A stretch of 64,000 bases of DNA from SHZL01 sp963815185 (GTDB lineage: Bacteria > Pseudomonadota > Gammaproteobacteria > Xanthomonadales > SZUA-36): NCBI GenBank assembly GCA_963815185.1, contig CAWFGC010000007.1, positions 248,001-312,000 on the forward strand. The letters run 5' to 3'. A program made the position numbers and the translations under genes. Of this stretch, positions 1 through 9,441 are shown one piece after another. Numbering within the stretch: position 1 is the stretch's first letter; every line of letters starts with the position of its first letter. The notes under the pieces are model-generated. The model ran no database searches. It worked only from the letters and a program-made list of their open reading frames with translations, and was not told the origin of the DNA.

Positions 1-290
1 TCATGCTGCCACGTGCCGGTAAGCCGGTAGAAGGATTCGACAATGCCATCGCCAGTTTTGGTGACACTCCTGGTTACATGCTGCATTGGCAGCCCCAATT
101 GGCTGAAGTGGCCGCTTCCGGCGAAATTGGCTGGACCTGGGGCATTTACCAGGTGATCGTGGATGGCGAACAGGTGTCGAGCGGTAAATACGTCAACATC
201 TGGACGCTGCAAGCGGATGGGAGATGGAAAGTGCGCATGGACATGGGCAATCAGGAACCCGCACAGGAAACTTCAGACGAAAACCTGTAA
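1..290 (+). CDS. NTF2-like / DUF4440 (SnoaL-like) protein, C-terminal part
   Basis: The gene is cut by the left window edge; 95 residues are readable up to the TAA at 288-290. The motif order GWTWGIYQV, then SGKYVNIW, then DGRWKVRMDMGN is typical of the C-terminal half of small DUF4440/SnoaL-like NTF2-fold proteins, where the last strands carry a W-K-V-x-x-D-x-G-N signature. Such proteins are usually about 130-170 residues with a possible signal peptide that would lie outside the window. The substrate is unknown. It is convergent with the RND permease gene, separated by a half copy of a palindromic repeat. Confidence 0.7.
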   Translation, partial: MLPRAGKPVEGFDNAIASFGDTPGYMLHWQPQLAEVAASGEIGWTWGIYQVIVDGEQVSSGKYVNIWTLQADGRWKVRMDMGNQEPAQETSDENL

Positions 291-296
291 CACCCT

Positions 297-344
297 CGTG
301 TTGCACCAGTCTTCTACTGCAACGGTCCAGGGGCACGTCCTGGC
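297..344. repeat. Half copy of TGTTGCACCAGT palindromic element
   Basis: This stretch matches, in reverse complement, the right arm of the complete element at 48345-48526. About 40 of 45 bases agree, including GTTGCACCAGTC, TCTACTGC and TCCAGGGGCAC. Only one arm is present, and it stops at the 3' end of the RND permease gene. It is best read as a truncated copy. Confidence 0.75.
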
Positions 345-347
345 GCT

Positions 348-3300
348 TCAGGAAGCATCCTGTGCGGGCCTGATAAAGCGAAACAGGCGGCGCATTGGCC
401 AGGACAAAAAGCGCCCCGATGCGCGCAGGCCCGGCCGCATCCATAGCGACGCTTTCGCTGGCCAGGAGCGCATCGCGTCCAGACCGGTATAAATCGTCGG
501 CAGAAATACCAGGCTGACCACGGTGGAAAACAACAGTCCACCGACGATGGCCCGGGCCATTGGAAAATACGGCGGTCCGTTGCCACCTATCTGTGTCGTG
601 CCAACACACAACGGAGCCAGTCCCAGCACCGTGGTACCCACCGTCATCAGGATTGGCCGCAAGCGGTCACGGCCGGCCTGAACCAGCGCGTCATCGCGCT
701 CCAGGCCGTTCAAGCGCAACTGGTTGACATGGTCGATGAGCACAATGCCGTTATTCACCACCACCCCGATCAGGATCAATATCCCGATCATGCTCATCAG
801 CGTGAAGGTCGTGCCGGTCAACAGGAAGAACCAATAGACCCCGACCACGGAAAACAGGATGGTACAAATCATGCTCACCGGGTAGATCAGGGACTCGAAT
901 TGGGCGGCCAGCACAATATAAATGATCGCAACCGCCAGGATGATGTTGAATATCATCTTCTCCACGGCTTCCTGGTCTTCATCGAATCCGCTGCCAAAAT
1001 GCCATTCGTAGCCGGGCGGAAGTTTCAACAAATCCATGTGTTCCTTGATCAACTCCTTGGCCCGGTCTGCGGTAATGCCATCCAGTTGCGCGGTTACCCG
1101 GATGCCGGTTTCCCTGTCAATGTGCTGAATGCGCGTCGGCCCGGATTGTTGGGCGACCTCAACCATGGCCATCAAGGGGACCTGGACGCCTGCTGCATTG
1201 CGCAACTTCAGGTCACGCAGATCTTCAATGTTGCGGCGGTCGGCTTCGCGGAACTGCAGGCGCACCGGGACCTCACCCTCTTCGCCCTTGAATTCACGCA
1301 AGTCCACGCCACGCAGTGCAATGGCCACGGCTTGCGCCACATCCTGGGTCGAGAATCCCAACAGATTGGCCCGGTCGCGGTCCACCCTGACCTGCAACTC
1401 CTCGTCACCGACACCGGCGGCCGATACCACTCCGGTAAGACCAGCGACATTGGAAAGTACCCGCACCGCATCCTGCGACAGACTTTCCAGAATCTCACTG
1501 GATGAGCCGGTCAGTGTGATGCCCAATTTCTCATTGCCGCCCTCACGCTCAAAATCAAAGTCCGGTTTGCCGATGGCCAGCTTGGGCATGCCTTCGATGA
1601 TTTCCTTGGCGATCTCCTCCGAAGAGCGGGTTGCCTCATCGTCGTCGGTGAGCAGGACTGACGCCTGGGCCTGACCCTTCTCGTCGTAGTAGGTATATAC
1701 GGCACGGATTTCAAAGCGTTTCTGATTCTCGTACAGGTAGTTTTCTACCTGGTCGACCGCTTCCTTTACCTTGGCCAGGGGATAGTTGCCGTCCAGGTGG
1801 TAATTCATGAACAGGTTGCGTGTCTGGTCTTGCGGAAACATATCGGTTTCGACCACGCTCATCGGCACCGCAACCGAAGCCAGCGCCAGCACCACCGCCA
1901 GCGCAGCCCACCAGCGATGGCGCATGTTCCAACGCAATAGCCTGGCGTATCGGACCTTCAAACGTTCGATAATGCTGTCCGGCTTCGGCTCTGCCACCGG
2001 CAGGCGCGAAGCCAGCAAGGGAATGATGGTTTGCGCAATGACCAGGGAAATCGACAGTGACACCACAATCGCCACGGCAACGTGTGTGAGGAAAATTGAT
2101 ATCTGATCCTTCTCGCCGAAAATAATGGGCAAAAAGACTGCCGCGCTGGTCAGCGTGCCTGCCGCGACCGCCAGGCCAACACTGCTGACCCCGCGCAATA
2201 CGGCGCCCTGGGGATCGTCTGGCGTGCGGTTGCGTTCCGTTTGGATGCTTTCACTGACCACTACGGAATTGTCGACCAGCATGCCGACCGCCAGCATCAA
2301 ACCCATCATGGACAGGATGTTCAGCGACAGGCCGAGAAAATACATGATGCCCAGTGTGATGGTGATCGCGACCGGCACGGACAGCGAGACCATCAGTGTG
2401 GTGGCAATGTTGCGCAGGAAGAAATACAGAACGAACAATGACAGCAAAGCGCCGATCAAGCCGGCTTTGAGCAATTCACTGAGCGATTCCGTCACGCCTT
2501 TGGTTTGATTCTCGAGAAAAAAAAGATTGATGCCCTGCATTTCCGAGGTCTCGGAAATGCGATTCACCTCAGCCAGAACCCGGCGTCCCACGTCTACCAG
2601 ATTGGCGCCATTTTCTTTGAATACGCTGACCCCAATGGCATATTTTCGATCCAGGTGACGGGCGTAGTCCCGCCGCTTGCTGTCATACCTTATCTCGGCA
2701 ATATCTCTCAGCCGCAGGCCGTCGTCGGTGATCACGAGGTCGCGAATCTCATCGATACTGGTAAATTCGCCCCGCGGATTCACCCGGTAGCGGGTTTCGT
2801 TATCCCGGATCAATCCTGCAGAATCTGAGAAGTTGACCTGCTCCAGCCGGTGCTGGAGACTCACCAGGTCGATGCCGTGCGCAATGACGCGGTCCGCATC
2901 CAGCTCGATGCGGATTTCCCGTGGCTCGATGCCCTGGAACTCGACACGGGCCACGCCGGGTATTCGTTCCAATGGCCGCACCAGCTGCCGCATCAGCATG
3001 TCGTATGCGGTAGAAAGATCGCGCTCACTGGAAATGCGCAGGGTCAGCAACGGCTGGTCGGTGAAATTGAACTTGAGCACATTGATGCGGCGGATATCAC
3101 TGGGCAGTTGGTCACGGATGGCCTCAATGCGTTCCCGCGCCTCCACCGCTTTGACCGCCACATCGGCATCCCAGTCGAATTCAATTTCGAAGTGTGCGCC
3201 GGTTGCAGACGAATTCGACTCCAGCCGCTTGATGCCGCTGAGCGTGGCGATGACTTCTTCCACCGGGCGCGTAATCTCACGCTCCACTTCCTTGGGTGTC

Positions 3301-3461
3301 GATCCGTCGTAGGGGATATCGACCGCGATGAACGGCACGTCCACGGCGGGAAAATATTCCAGCGGTAACAGACGGCTGGCGATCAGGCCAATGGCGATCA
3401 TCGACAGGAACACCATCGTAATCGTGACCGGGCGGTTGAGCGCAAAGCGGGCCGGCGCCAT
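348..3461 (-). CDS. RND efflux transporter permease (HAE1/AcrB-like), second permease of operon
   Basis: Inner-membrane proton-driven drug/solute exporter of 1037 residues, the normal size for AcrB-type pumps. It starts with the usual short cytoplasmic segment and TM1 (residues 12-32), then a large periplasmic porter domain containing GSTPKEVE and RPVEE. TM helices follow at about 330-480, a second porter domain, and five more helices near the C terminus. The TM4 proton-relay motif reads VDN (396-398) rather than the VDD of AcrB. It lies three bases downstream of another full-length RND permease, so the two may form a hetero-oligomer as MdtB/MdtC do. No outer-membrane factor gene follows in the operon. 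Substrate unknown. Confidence 0.93.
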   Translation of the reverse strand: MAPARFALNRPVTITMVFLSMIAIGLIASRLLPLEYFPAVDVPFIAVDIPYDGSTPKEVEREITRPVEEVIATLSGIKRLESNSSATGAHFEIEFDWDADVAVKAVEARERIEAIRDQLPSDIRRINVLKFNFTDQPLLTLRISSERDLSTAYDMLMRQLVRPLERIPGVARVEFQGIEPREIRIELDADRVIAHGIDLVSLQHRLEQVNFSDSAGLIRDNETRYRVNPRGEFTSIDEIRDLVITDDGLRLRDIAEIRYDSKRRDYARHLDRKYAIGVSVFKENGANLVDVGRRVLAEVNRISETSEMQGINLFFLENQTKGVTESLSELLKAGLIGALLSLFVLYFFLRNIATTLMVSLSVPVAITITLGIMYFLGLSLNILSMMGLMLAVGMLVDNSVVVSESIQTERNRTPDDPQGAVLRGVSSVGLAVAAGTLTSAAVFLPIIFGEKDQISIFLTHVAVAIVVSLSISLVIAQTIIPLLASRLPVAEPKPDSIIERLKVRYARLLRWNMRHRWWAALAVVLALASVAVPMSVVETDMFPQDQTRNLFMNYHLDGNYPLAKVKEAVDQVENYLYENQKRFEIRAVYTYYDEKGQAQASVLLTDDDEATRSSEEIAKEIIEGMPKLAIGKPDFDFEREGGNEKLGITLTGSSSEILESLSQDAVRVLSNVAGLTGVVSAAGVGDEELQVRVDRDRANLLGFSTQDVAQAVAIALRGVDLREFKGEEGEVPVRLQFREADRRNIEDLRDLKLRNAAGVQVPLMAMVEVAQQSGPTRIQHIDRETGIRVTAQLDGITADRAKELIKEHMDLLKLPPGYEWHFGSGFDEDQEAVEKMIFNIILAVAIIYIVLAAQFESLIYPVSMICTILFSVVGVYWFFLLTGTTFTLMSMIGILILIGVVVNNGIVLIDHVNQLRLNGLERDDALVQAGRDRLRPILMTVGTTVLGLAPLCVGTTQIGGNGPPYFPMARAIVGGLLFSTVVSLVFLPTIYTGLDAMRSWPAKASLWMRPGLRASGRFLSWPMRRLFRFIRPAQDAS

Positions 3462-3464
3462 GGC

Positions 3465-6400
3465 TCAGCCCTGTACCGGAAGCGTACGGGTTTGGCCCGT
3501 ACCGATGAAATTGTCCCCTGGCGCCGGCGCTGCGTTCACGGCGTCGACACTTACGTCGCGGCGTCGATCCAGCAAGGAATACATCACCGGCACAACCAGC
3601 AGTGTAAGCAGAGTCGAGGTAATCAGGCCGCCCATCACGGTTATGGCCATCGGCGTGCGCATCTCTGAGCCCTCGCCCAGCCCAAACGCCATCGGCATCA
3701 AGCCCAGCACCGTGGTCAATGTGGTCATCATGATGGGACGCAAACGCAAATGCGCGGCATCGCGTATCGCTTCCATGCGCTCGATACCACGCTCGCGCAA
3801 CTTGTTGATCAGGTCGACCAGCACGATGGCATTGTTGACCACGATACCCGCCAGCATGATCAAACCAATAAAGACAATGATGCTCAGACGGGTGTCCGTA
3901 ATCCACAAGGCAAGGGCCACGCCAACCGCAGCCAGAGGAATGGAAAACAGGATCACAAACGGGTGTAGCAGTGACTCGAACTGGGAAGCCATGACCAGAT
4001 AAACCAGGAATATGGCCAGGCCCAATGCAAACAACAGGGAGTTGAATGAAGCCTGCATTTCTTCGCTCTGCCCCTTGATACGTAAAGACTGTCCGTAGGG
4101 CAACGCGAGACCAGCCAACAGCCGCTGTGCCTCGGCGACAGCCGACCCGAGGTCGCCATAGGCCAGATTTACCTGGATCAGTGCAATGCGCTCCTGGCCA
4201 CTGCGGCGAATCTCGGACGGGCCTTCGGCGACACGGATCTCGGCGACAGAAGACAGTGGCACCGGCCGGCTGCTTTGCGGATTGACGATCAATTCCTTTA
4301 CCGCATCGATGGACTGCCTTTCTTCTTCTGCCACCCGAACCAGGACGTCAATCTTGCGATCGCGCCAGCTATAACGTGTTGCCACCCGGCCACGAATCTT
4401 GCCCACCACCTGATCCGAAATCTGTTTGACCGTCAGGCCAAGCGCCGCGGCCCGCTCCTGGTCAAAGTAAATCTGGATTTCCGGATGGCCGCGTTCCACG
4501 CTGGACTCCACATCGGCAAATCGATCGGAGCCGCGCAATCGTTCCATCACCATATCGCTGGTGTGGCGCAAGGCAGCCAGATCGTAACCCTGGATTTCGA
4601 TTTCCAGAGGTTTGTCAAAACTGAGCAGCTCGGGCGCGGCAAATGTCGCTTCAAGCCCGGCAAACTGCCGCACCTGGCTGCGTAATTTCCCGATAATCGA
4701 TTCCTGGTCCGCGGTGTCCGTGCCAGGGCGCATCGCAACCAGCATGCGGGCGATGTTCTCACCACTCTCTGTGGGATTGGCGTCAATACGGTTACCCGAG
4801 CCGGCCACACCGTAAACCAGTTCCACCGCCGGATCTTCAGAAGCCGTCTTTTGCAGGGAAACCTGGAGCTGATCGGTGGTTTCCAAAGGCGTTCCGGGTG
4901 CGGCTTCCAGCATCACTTCAAATCTGCCCTGCTCCAGGGCCGGCACCAGCTCGGTTCCGATTCGCTGCAACAGGACCGCCGACAGCACCAGCAGCACGCT
5001 TGCAATGATCAGGGTTTGCCCACGATGCTGAAGCGCCCAGGCCAGTAACCACTCGTAACGCGTCTGGAACCAGTGCCCGAAACGATTGGACCCAGGTTGC
5101 GGCATATGGTCGTCGTGACCGCGCAGCGAAACCATCATGGGAATCAGCGTCATCGCAATGCCCAGGGAGATGATCAACGCAAAAGTGACGGTCAACGCCT
5201 GGTCGCGAAACAGTTGCCCGGCAACACCGTCGACAAATGCCAGGGGCAAGAATACAGCCACGGTGGTCAACGTCGAGGCAATGACGGCACCGCCAACTTC
5301 ACTGGCACCCTTGCGTGCTGCACTGATCAAACCTTCTCCGGCATGGCGGTAACGGGAAATGTTCTCGAGCACCACAATTGCATTATCCACCAGCAAGCCG
5401 GTGGCCAGGGCGATGCCGCCGAGCGACATGATATTCAGCGTTATGCCGCTTTGCCCCATCAGAAAAAACGTCGCAATGATGGATACCGGGATAGACAGAC
5501 CGATCGTCAGGGTGAACCACCAGTTACGCAGGAATACATAAATCACCAGCACCGCCAACAAACCGCCCAATAATGCGGCACTGATTACTTCGCTGATGGC
5601 GTGATCGATGAAAACAGACTGGTCGTCGACTTTTCGCAGTTGCATTCCCGCCGGCAACTTCTTGCTCAGTTCTTCCACCCGCGTTTCAATCCCTCTTGCG
5701 ACATGGACCGTATTGGCGTCTCCCTCCTTGTAAACTGCCACTTCCACGGCTTCGCGGCCATTCATCCGGATGATGGCTTGCCGCTCGCTATAACCAGCCG
5801 CAACCTTTGCAATATCACGCAGGTACACCGGGCGCCCCTCACCCGGCGCCACGATCAAGCCGGCAATTTCATCGACAGAGCTGAATTGGTTGATGGTGCG
5901 GACCAGATACCGCTGTTCGCCTTCTTCCAGCCGGCCCGCGGATAAATTGATGTTCTCGGCTGCCAGCCGGGCGGTGAGCTCCTCGAGGGACAAATTGAGC
6001 TGGGCCATTTTTTGCTGATCGATGCCGATCTGAATTTCGTCTTCCAGGCCGCCGCTGATCTTGACCGCGGCAACGCCCTCAACCGGCTCCAACTGTTTCT
6101 TTATTTCCTCGTCAGCAAATCGGCGCAAGACTTTGAGGGCCGTCTCATCCTCGCCCGTTGCGGAATCCTCGAGAAACAGGCCGTAGCGCATGATGGGATC
6201 GTTAGCGGGGTTAAAACGCAGCAGCAGGGGCCGCGAAACCTCCAGCGGCAACTGCAGCAACTCCAGTTTCTCTCTGACGTCCAGCCCGGCCCGGTCCATG
6301 TCCGTGCCCCAGGCGAATTCAAGTATTACGTCGGATTGCCCCGTTCGGGATACCGATTTGACGGCAATGACGTTCTTGACCACACCAACGGCCTCCTCCA

Positions 6401-6608
6401 CCGGGCGGGTCAACAGCGTTTCCACTTCTTCCGGCGCTGAACCCTGATACTCGGTTCGAACGGTCAGTGTGGGATAGGACAGATCGGGTAAGAGATTGAC
6501 CGGCAAGTCCCGCAGAGCGATCAGACCGAACAGGACCAGGGTAACCGCCGCCATTGAAATCGCGACGTGCCGGCGCGTAGCGATTTCCACTATCTTGAGG
6601 GTTTTCAT
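3465..6608 (-). CDS. RND efflux transporter permease (HAE1-like), first permease of operon
   Basis: A 1047-residue RND permease with TM1 at about 15-33, porter segments containing GSAPEEVE and RPVEEAVG, a helix cluster around 340-490 with VDN at 407-409, and a second half with the same layout. It is clearly a paralogue of the downstream permease, not a duplicate, since the sequences differ widely. Both half-repeats of the family are complete. It is translated between the adaptor gene (30-base gap) and the second permease (3-base gap), which indicates one operon. By analogy with MdtABC or other two-permease pumps, it probably assembles with the adaptor and a TolC-type channel encoded elsewhere. 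Confidence 0.93.
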   Translation of the reverse strand: MKTLKIVEIATRRHVAISMAAVTLVLFGLIALRDLPVNLLPDLSYPTLTVRTEYQGSAPEEVETLLTRPVEEAVGVVKNVIAVKSVSRTGQSDVILEFAWGTDMDRAGLDVREKLELLQLPLEVSRPLLLRFNPANDPIMRYGLFLEDSATGEDETALKVLRRFADEEIKKQLEPVEGVAAVKISGGLEDEIQIGIDQQKMAQLNLSLEELTARLAAENINLSAGRLEEGEQRYLVRTINQFSSVDEIAGLIVAPGEGRPVYLRDIAKVAAGYSERQAIIRMNGREAVEVAVYKEGDANTVHVARGIETRVEELSKKLPAGMQLRKVDDQSVFIDHAISEVISAALLGGLLAVLVIYVFLRNWWFTLTIGLSIPVSIIATFFLMGQSGITLNIMSLGGIALATGLLVDNAIVVLENISRYRHAGEGLISAARKGASEVGGAVIASTLTTVAVFLPLAFVDGVAGQLFRDQALTVTFALIISLGIAMTLIPMMVSLRGHDDHMPQPGSNRFGHWFQTRYEWLLAWALQHRGQTLIIASVLLVLSAVLLQRIGTELVPALEQGRFEVMLEAAPGTPLETTDQLQVSLQKTASEDPAVELVYGVAGSGNRIDANPTESGENIARMLVAMRPGTDTADQESIIGKLRSQVRQFAGLEATFAAPELLSFDKPLEIEIQGYDLAALRHTSDMVMERLRGSDRFADVESSVERGHPEIQIYFDQERAAALGLTVKQISDQVVGKIRGRVATRYSWRDRKIDVLVRVAEEERQSIDAVKELIVNPQSSRPVPLSSVAEIRVAEGPSEIRRSGQERIALIQVNLAYGDLGSAVAEAQRLLAGLALPYGQSLRIKGQSEEMQASFNSLLFALGLAIFLVYLVMASQFESLLHPFVILFSIPLAAVGVALALWITDTRLSIIVFIGLIMLAGIVVNNAIVLVDLINKLRERGIERMEAIRDAAHLRLRPIMMTTLTTVLGLMPMAFGLGEGSEMRTPMAITVMGGLITSTLLTLLVVPVMYSLLDRRRDVSVDAVNAAPAPGDNFIGTGQTRTLPVQG

Positions 6609-6638
6609 CTGCAGGGAGAGAAATCCGGTTCGGCCGGG

Positions 6639-7736
6639 TCAGACTTTGGGGCCGCCGGCGGGCAAGCCCACTACCTCAATACGCGCACCATCGCTCAAGC
6701 TGCCTTTGCCAGATGTTACGACCCGGTCACCCGCGTTCAATCCCTCGACGATTTCAATCAGGCCATTGCGTTCATAACCCAATCTGACCGCCCGACGAAT
6801 CACATTGCTATCTTCTCCTACGACGAATACATGACTGGCTTCGTCTTCGGTAATGATTGCATTTCGGGGTATCAGCGGCACGTTTTTGCGCAGGTCATAG
6901 AGGATATCCACGCGACCGAACAACCCCGGCTTGAGGATTTTTTCCGGATCCTGGATTTCAGCAGTCACACGAAACGTGCCTGTCGCCGGATCGACCACAG
7001 GGCTGATTCGTGTCAGCACCCCGTGAAAGACGTTTGATGGCAATGCATCCACGTTCACCGTCACCTCGAGGCCCTTGTGCAAGACCCTCAGCTCCCGTTC
7101 CGGAACATGCAATACAGCCAACAGCGGATCGTAGCTATTGATGCGAAAAACCGGTTGATACAGTTCCACCAGATTGCCCACACGAACCAGCCGCTCGGAA
7201 ACGTATCCTGAGATCGGCGCCTTGATGCTGGTGTATTTGAGGTTCAACTGAGCCAGGCCCACCGCAGCCTTCTGGGCCTGGAATTCAGCACTGGCACGTT
7301 CAAAATCATCAGCGCTCACCAACTTCTTGTCGAACAATTCCTTTTTGCGCTGGTAATCCATTTCAAGGCGTTTCAGCGTGGCATTGCCGCGTTGCAGTTC
7401 CAGCTCATAGCGGTCTGTTTCTACCTTGGCCAGTACCGTTCCGGCTTGAACGAAATCACCTTCCTCGGCGCGAATCTCCAGAACCACACCCGTTATTTGA
7501 GAAACTACCGTTGCCTGTTCATCCGATTCAATCGTCGTTGTGCCGGAATAAAATGCCGCAACGTCGCCGTTTGAAACCACTGCCACTTCAACGGGTATGG
7601 CAGGAACTTCATCTTTCTTGTCTTTGTCCACGCTGCCGTTGGCCGGATCCATGCAGCCCTGAAGAAGCAGGCAAGCCAAAGGAAGCGCAAGCAGCAATCC
7701 TGACCATTTGATACCGGATATCAATCTGATATTCAT
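6639..7736 (-). CDS. RND efflux periplasmic adaptor (membrane fusion protein), lipoprotein
   Basis: A 365-residue membrane fusion protein linking RND permease and outer-membrane channel. The N terminus has a signal peptide ending in a lipobox (LLQGC, Cys28), so it should be lipid-anchored in the inner membrane. Next come the first half-lipoyl segment (VSQITGVVLEI), a coiled-coil hairpin at about 100-165, the second half-lipoyl segment (IKAPISGYVSERLVRVGNLVE), a beta-barrel with PVVDPATGTFRV, and the membrane-proximal domain. It is the first gene of the operon and precedes two permeases. No local regulator gene is adjacent; an AT-rich palindrome lies upstream. Confidence 0.93.
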   Translation of the reverse strand: MNIRLISGIKWSGLLLALPLACLLLQGCMDPANGSVDKDKKDEVPAIPVEVAVVSNGDVAAFYSGTTTIESDEQATVVSQITGVVLEIRAEEGDFVQAGTVLAKVETDRYELELQRGNATLKRLEMDYQRKKELFDKKLVSADDFERASAEFQAQKAAVGLAQLNLKYTSIKAPISGYVSERLVRVGNLVELYQPVFRINSYDPLLAVLHVPERELRVLHKGLEVTVNVDALPSNVFHGVLTRISPVVDPATGTFRVTAEIQDPEKILKPGLFGRVDILYDLRKNVPLIPRNAIITEDEASHVFVVGEDSNVIRRAVRLGYERNGLIEIVEGLNAGDRVVTSGKGSLSDGARIEVVGLPAGGPKV

Positions 7737-7751
7737 CGCAAGAATGCCCTG

Positions 7752-7779
7752 GTGTTATATATTAGTAATACACTAACAC
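7752..7779 (-). promoter_or_regulatory. Palindromic operator-like site upstream of RND operon
   Basis: The segment contains TTAGT-N5-ACTAA (7762-7776), enclosed by an outer GTGTTA/TAACAC pair. It begins about 15 bases upstream of the adaptor start codon on the minus strand. The AT-rich palindrome in an otherwise GC-rich sequence resembles a TetR- or MarR-type operator. No cognate regulator gene is adjacent, so the binding protein is unknown. A TTGATC hexamer upstream could act as a -35 element, but no good -10 stands out. Confidence 0.35.
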
Positions 7780-8049
7780 AGTTTGATCAATTGCTTTATG
7801 TGCCAATCGTCATGTGTTGGCGGCCAGTAATGCTGATGCAATTTTCAGGCCATGCCGATCGGACCACAGGTATATGCGTGTACTGACGCCGGCAAGGCCA
7901 ATAAAGTTACAGCGTCCGATGCTCAGGCTGGGGAGTGAATTCCCGTGCCCCAACCCGACCGGGGAAACGTCACCTCTGGCGCAGATCGATACATTTTAGC
8001 CTCTTACACCAAACCGGTGAATGACGGCGGGGCGTTGCATTCTCTGCCG

Positions 8050-8078
8050 TTGGTTTGTTTTCCTGCAGTAGGTATAAT
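8050..8078 (+). promoter_or_regulatory. Sigma-70 type promoter for the cytochrome c gene pair
   Basis: A perfect TATAAT (8073-8078) is preceded by TTGGTT (8050-8055) with the ideal 17-base spacer. Transcription would start around 8085, leaving a leader of about 25 bases before the ATG at 8111. Confidence 0.65.
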
Positions 8079-8110
8079 CGCCGCCTGTTATTGTCCAACG
8101 GCGAATTTTC

Positions 8111-8428
8111 ATGCGTTTGTCCCTTGTTGCTCCACTGCTGCTCCTGGCATCAGGATCGTTGATGGCCAACGGCGATCCGCAGGCAGGTAAGATCAAGTCC
8201 GATACCTGTACCGGGTGCCACGGCATTCCCGGTTATAACAATGCGTACCCGACCTACAAAGTGCCCAAGCTCGGGGGCCAGAATTATGCCTACCTGCTCC
8301 TGGCCCTGGCGGAGTATCGCAGCGGTGACCGCAAGCACCCCACCATGCAACTGCAAGCCGGCAGCTTGTCTGATCAGGACATGAAGGATATTGCAGCTTA
8401 TTTTGCCAGCCTCGGTAACGATCAATGA
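8111..8428 (+). CDS. Class I cytochrome c, monoheme (c4/c5-like)
   Basis: A 105-residue secreted electron carrier. Residues 1-19 form a signal peptide (LVAPLLLLASGSLMA). The mature part has one heme-binding motif, CTGCH, near residue 33, and a Met-containing C-terminal region (HPTMQLQAGSLSDQDMKDIAAYFASL) that should supply the axial Met. The last codons overlap the next cytochrome gene by four bases (ATGA), so the two are translationally coupled. Each resembles one half of diheme cytochrome c4. Probably a periplasmic donor to a terminal oxidase. Confidence 0.9.
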   Translation: MRLSLVAPLLLLASGSLMANGDPQAGKIKSDTCTGCHGIPGYNNAYPTYKVPKLGGQNYAYLLLALAEYRSGDRKHPTMQLQAGSLSDQDMKDIAAYFASLGNDQ

Positions 8429-8760
8429 AAATCGTGTCCAGCGAACGGTTTTGCACCCTTGTTCTGGCACTGCTGCTTATGCCGGCAAGCGCTATTGCCA
8501 CGGGAAATGCTGAAGCCGGACGGGAAAAGGCAGCCACTTGCGCAGCCTGCCACGGCAAAGATGGTCACAGTGTGGATCCAAGTTATCCGAATCTGGCCGG
8601 CCAGTATCAGAGTTATCTGATCAAGGCGCTGAGCGATTACCGGGGTGGCAGAAGAACCAACGCCATCATGGCCGGTTTCGCGTCGCAACTCAGCAATCAG
8701 GACATAGAGGACCTGGCTGCGTGGTTTTCGAGTCAGCAGGGCCTCAAAGTTTTGGAATAG
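8425..8760 (+). CDS. Class I cytochrome c, monoheme (c4-like)
   Basis: A 111-residue periplasmic cytochrome with signal peptide (about 1-26), heme motif CAACH near residue 39, YPNLAGQY after the heme helix, and an axial-Met region NAIMAGFASQLSNQDIEDLAAWFSSQ. This is the pattern of a single c4 domain. It starts in the ATGA overlap with the upstream cytochrome gene and is convergent with nfuA. The pair probably works as two separate monoheme subunits replacing a fused diheme c4. Confidence 0.9.
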   Translation: MKIVSSERFCTLVLALLLMPASAIATGNAEAGREKAATCAACHGKDGHSVDPSYPNLAGQYQSYLIKALSDYRGGRRTNAIMAGFASQLSNQDIEDLAAWFSSQQGLKVLE

Positions 8761-8796
8761 ACAGCTTTTCCCGCACCCGCACTGAAGAAGCCAGGT

Positions 8797-9405
8797 TCAG
8801 ACCGCTGACTGGCCACTGGCTCCGGCTGCGTAGTACGGATTCTGGCCGCTGCTGTGGTCGGTCGAGTCGATGACCGCGGTAATTTCAGGGATTTTTTCCG
8901 TCAAAGTACGTTCGATGCCCTGTTTGAGCGTGACGTCCACCATGCCACAGCCGTGACAACCGCCGCCGAATTGCAACACCACTTCCATTTTGCGCGTAAT
9001 TTCGACCAGCGATACCCGTCCGCCGTGTGCGGCGAGCGACGGGTTGATTTCTGATTCCAGCAGCCACTCGATGCGTCGTTCGATCGGTGAATCCGCAGAC
9101 GGCTCAGAACCCTTGATACCGGGCGCGCGAATACTCAGTTGCCCACCGGTCGCGCTCTCTTCAAAATCGATTTGCGCCTTTTCCAGCCAGTCTTCACTTG
9201 CCTGGGCGACATAGAAATTGAATGCCGGGTACGCTACCACGACGTCATCATCCCTGTGTTGTCCCTCTGGACAGAACTGCAGATCACAACTGGCATTTGG
9301 GGTTCCCGGTTGATTCACCGAAATGCGCAGGCCCAACCCACTCTCGTCCTGCTGAGCAATCAATTTCTGGAAATAACTTTGCGCACTGGCGGTAATCTCG
9401 ATCAT
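8797..9405 (-). CDS. nfuA: Fe-S cluster biogenesis carrier NfuA
   Basis: Cytosolic scaffold/carrier delivering [4Fe-4S] clusters, about 202 residues (E. coli NfuA has 191). The N-terminal half is a degenerate A-type (HesB-like) domain with NQPGTPNASCDLQFCPEG. The C-terminal half is the Nfu domain with INPSLAAHGGRVSLVEI and the cluster-binding CxxC in GGGCHGCGMVDVTLK. I prefer the ATG at 9405 (MIEITASAQ), which matches known NfuA N termini, over the ATG six codons upstream. It is convergent with the cytochrome pair. Confidence 0.95.
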   Translation of the reverse strand: MIEITASAQSYFQKLIAQQDESGLGLRISVNQPGTPNASCDLQFCPEGQHRDDDVVVAYPAFNFYVAQASEDWLEKAQIDFEESATGGQLSIRAPGIKGSEPSADSPIERRIEWLLESEINPSLAAHGGRVSLVEITRKMEVVLQFGGGCHGCGMVDVTLKQGIERTLTEKIPEITAVIDSTDHSSGQNPYYAAGASGQSAV

Positions 9406-9441
9406 TGGCTTTCCTGCTGGCAATTTACGGCTTATTCGTGT

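Larger units (their letters stand above)
7737..8110. other. Intergenic region between divergent RND operon and cytochrome c genes
   Basis: A 374-base gap between divergent genes. The left part holds the AT-rich palindrome upstream of the RND adaptor, and the right end holds a good promoter for the cytochrome pair. In the middle (about 7800-8040) I see only short open frames without family resemblance or convincing ribosome binding sites, and no strong hairpin. Confidence 0.6.
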
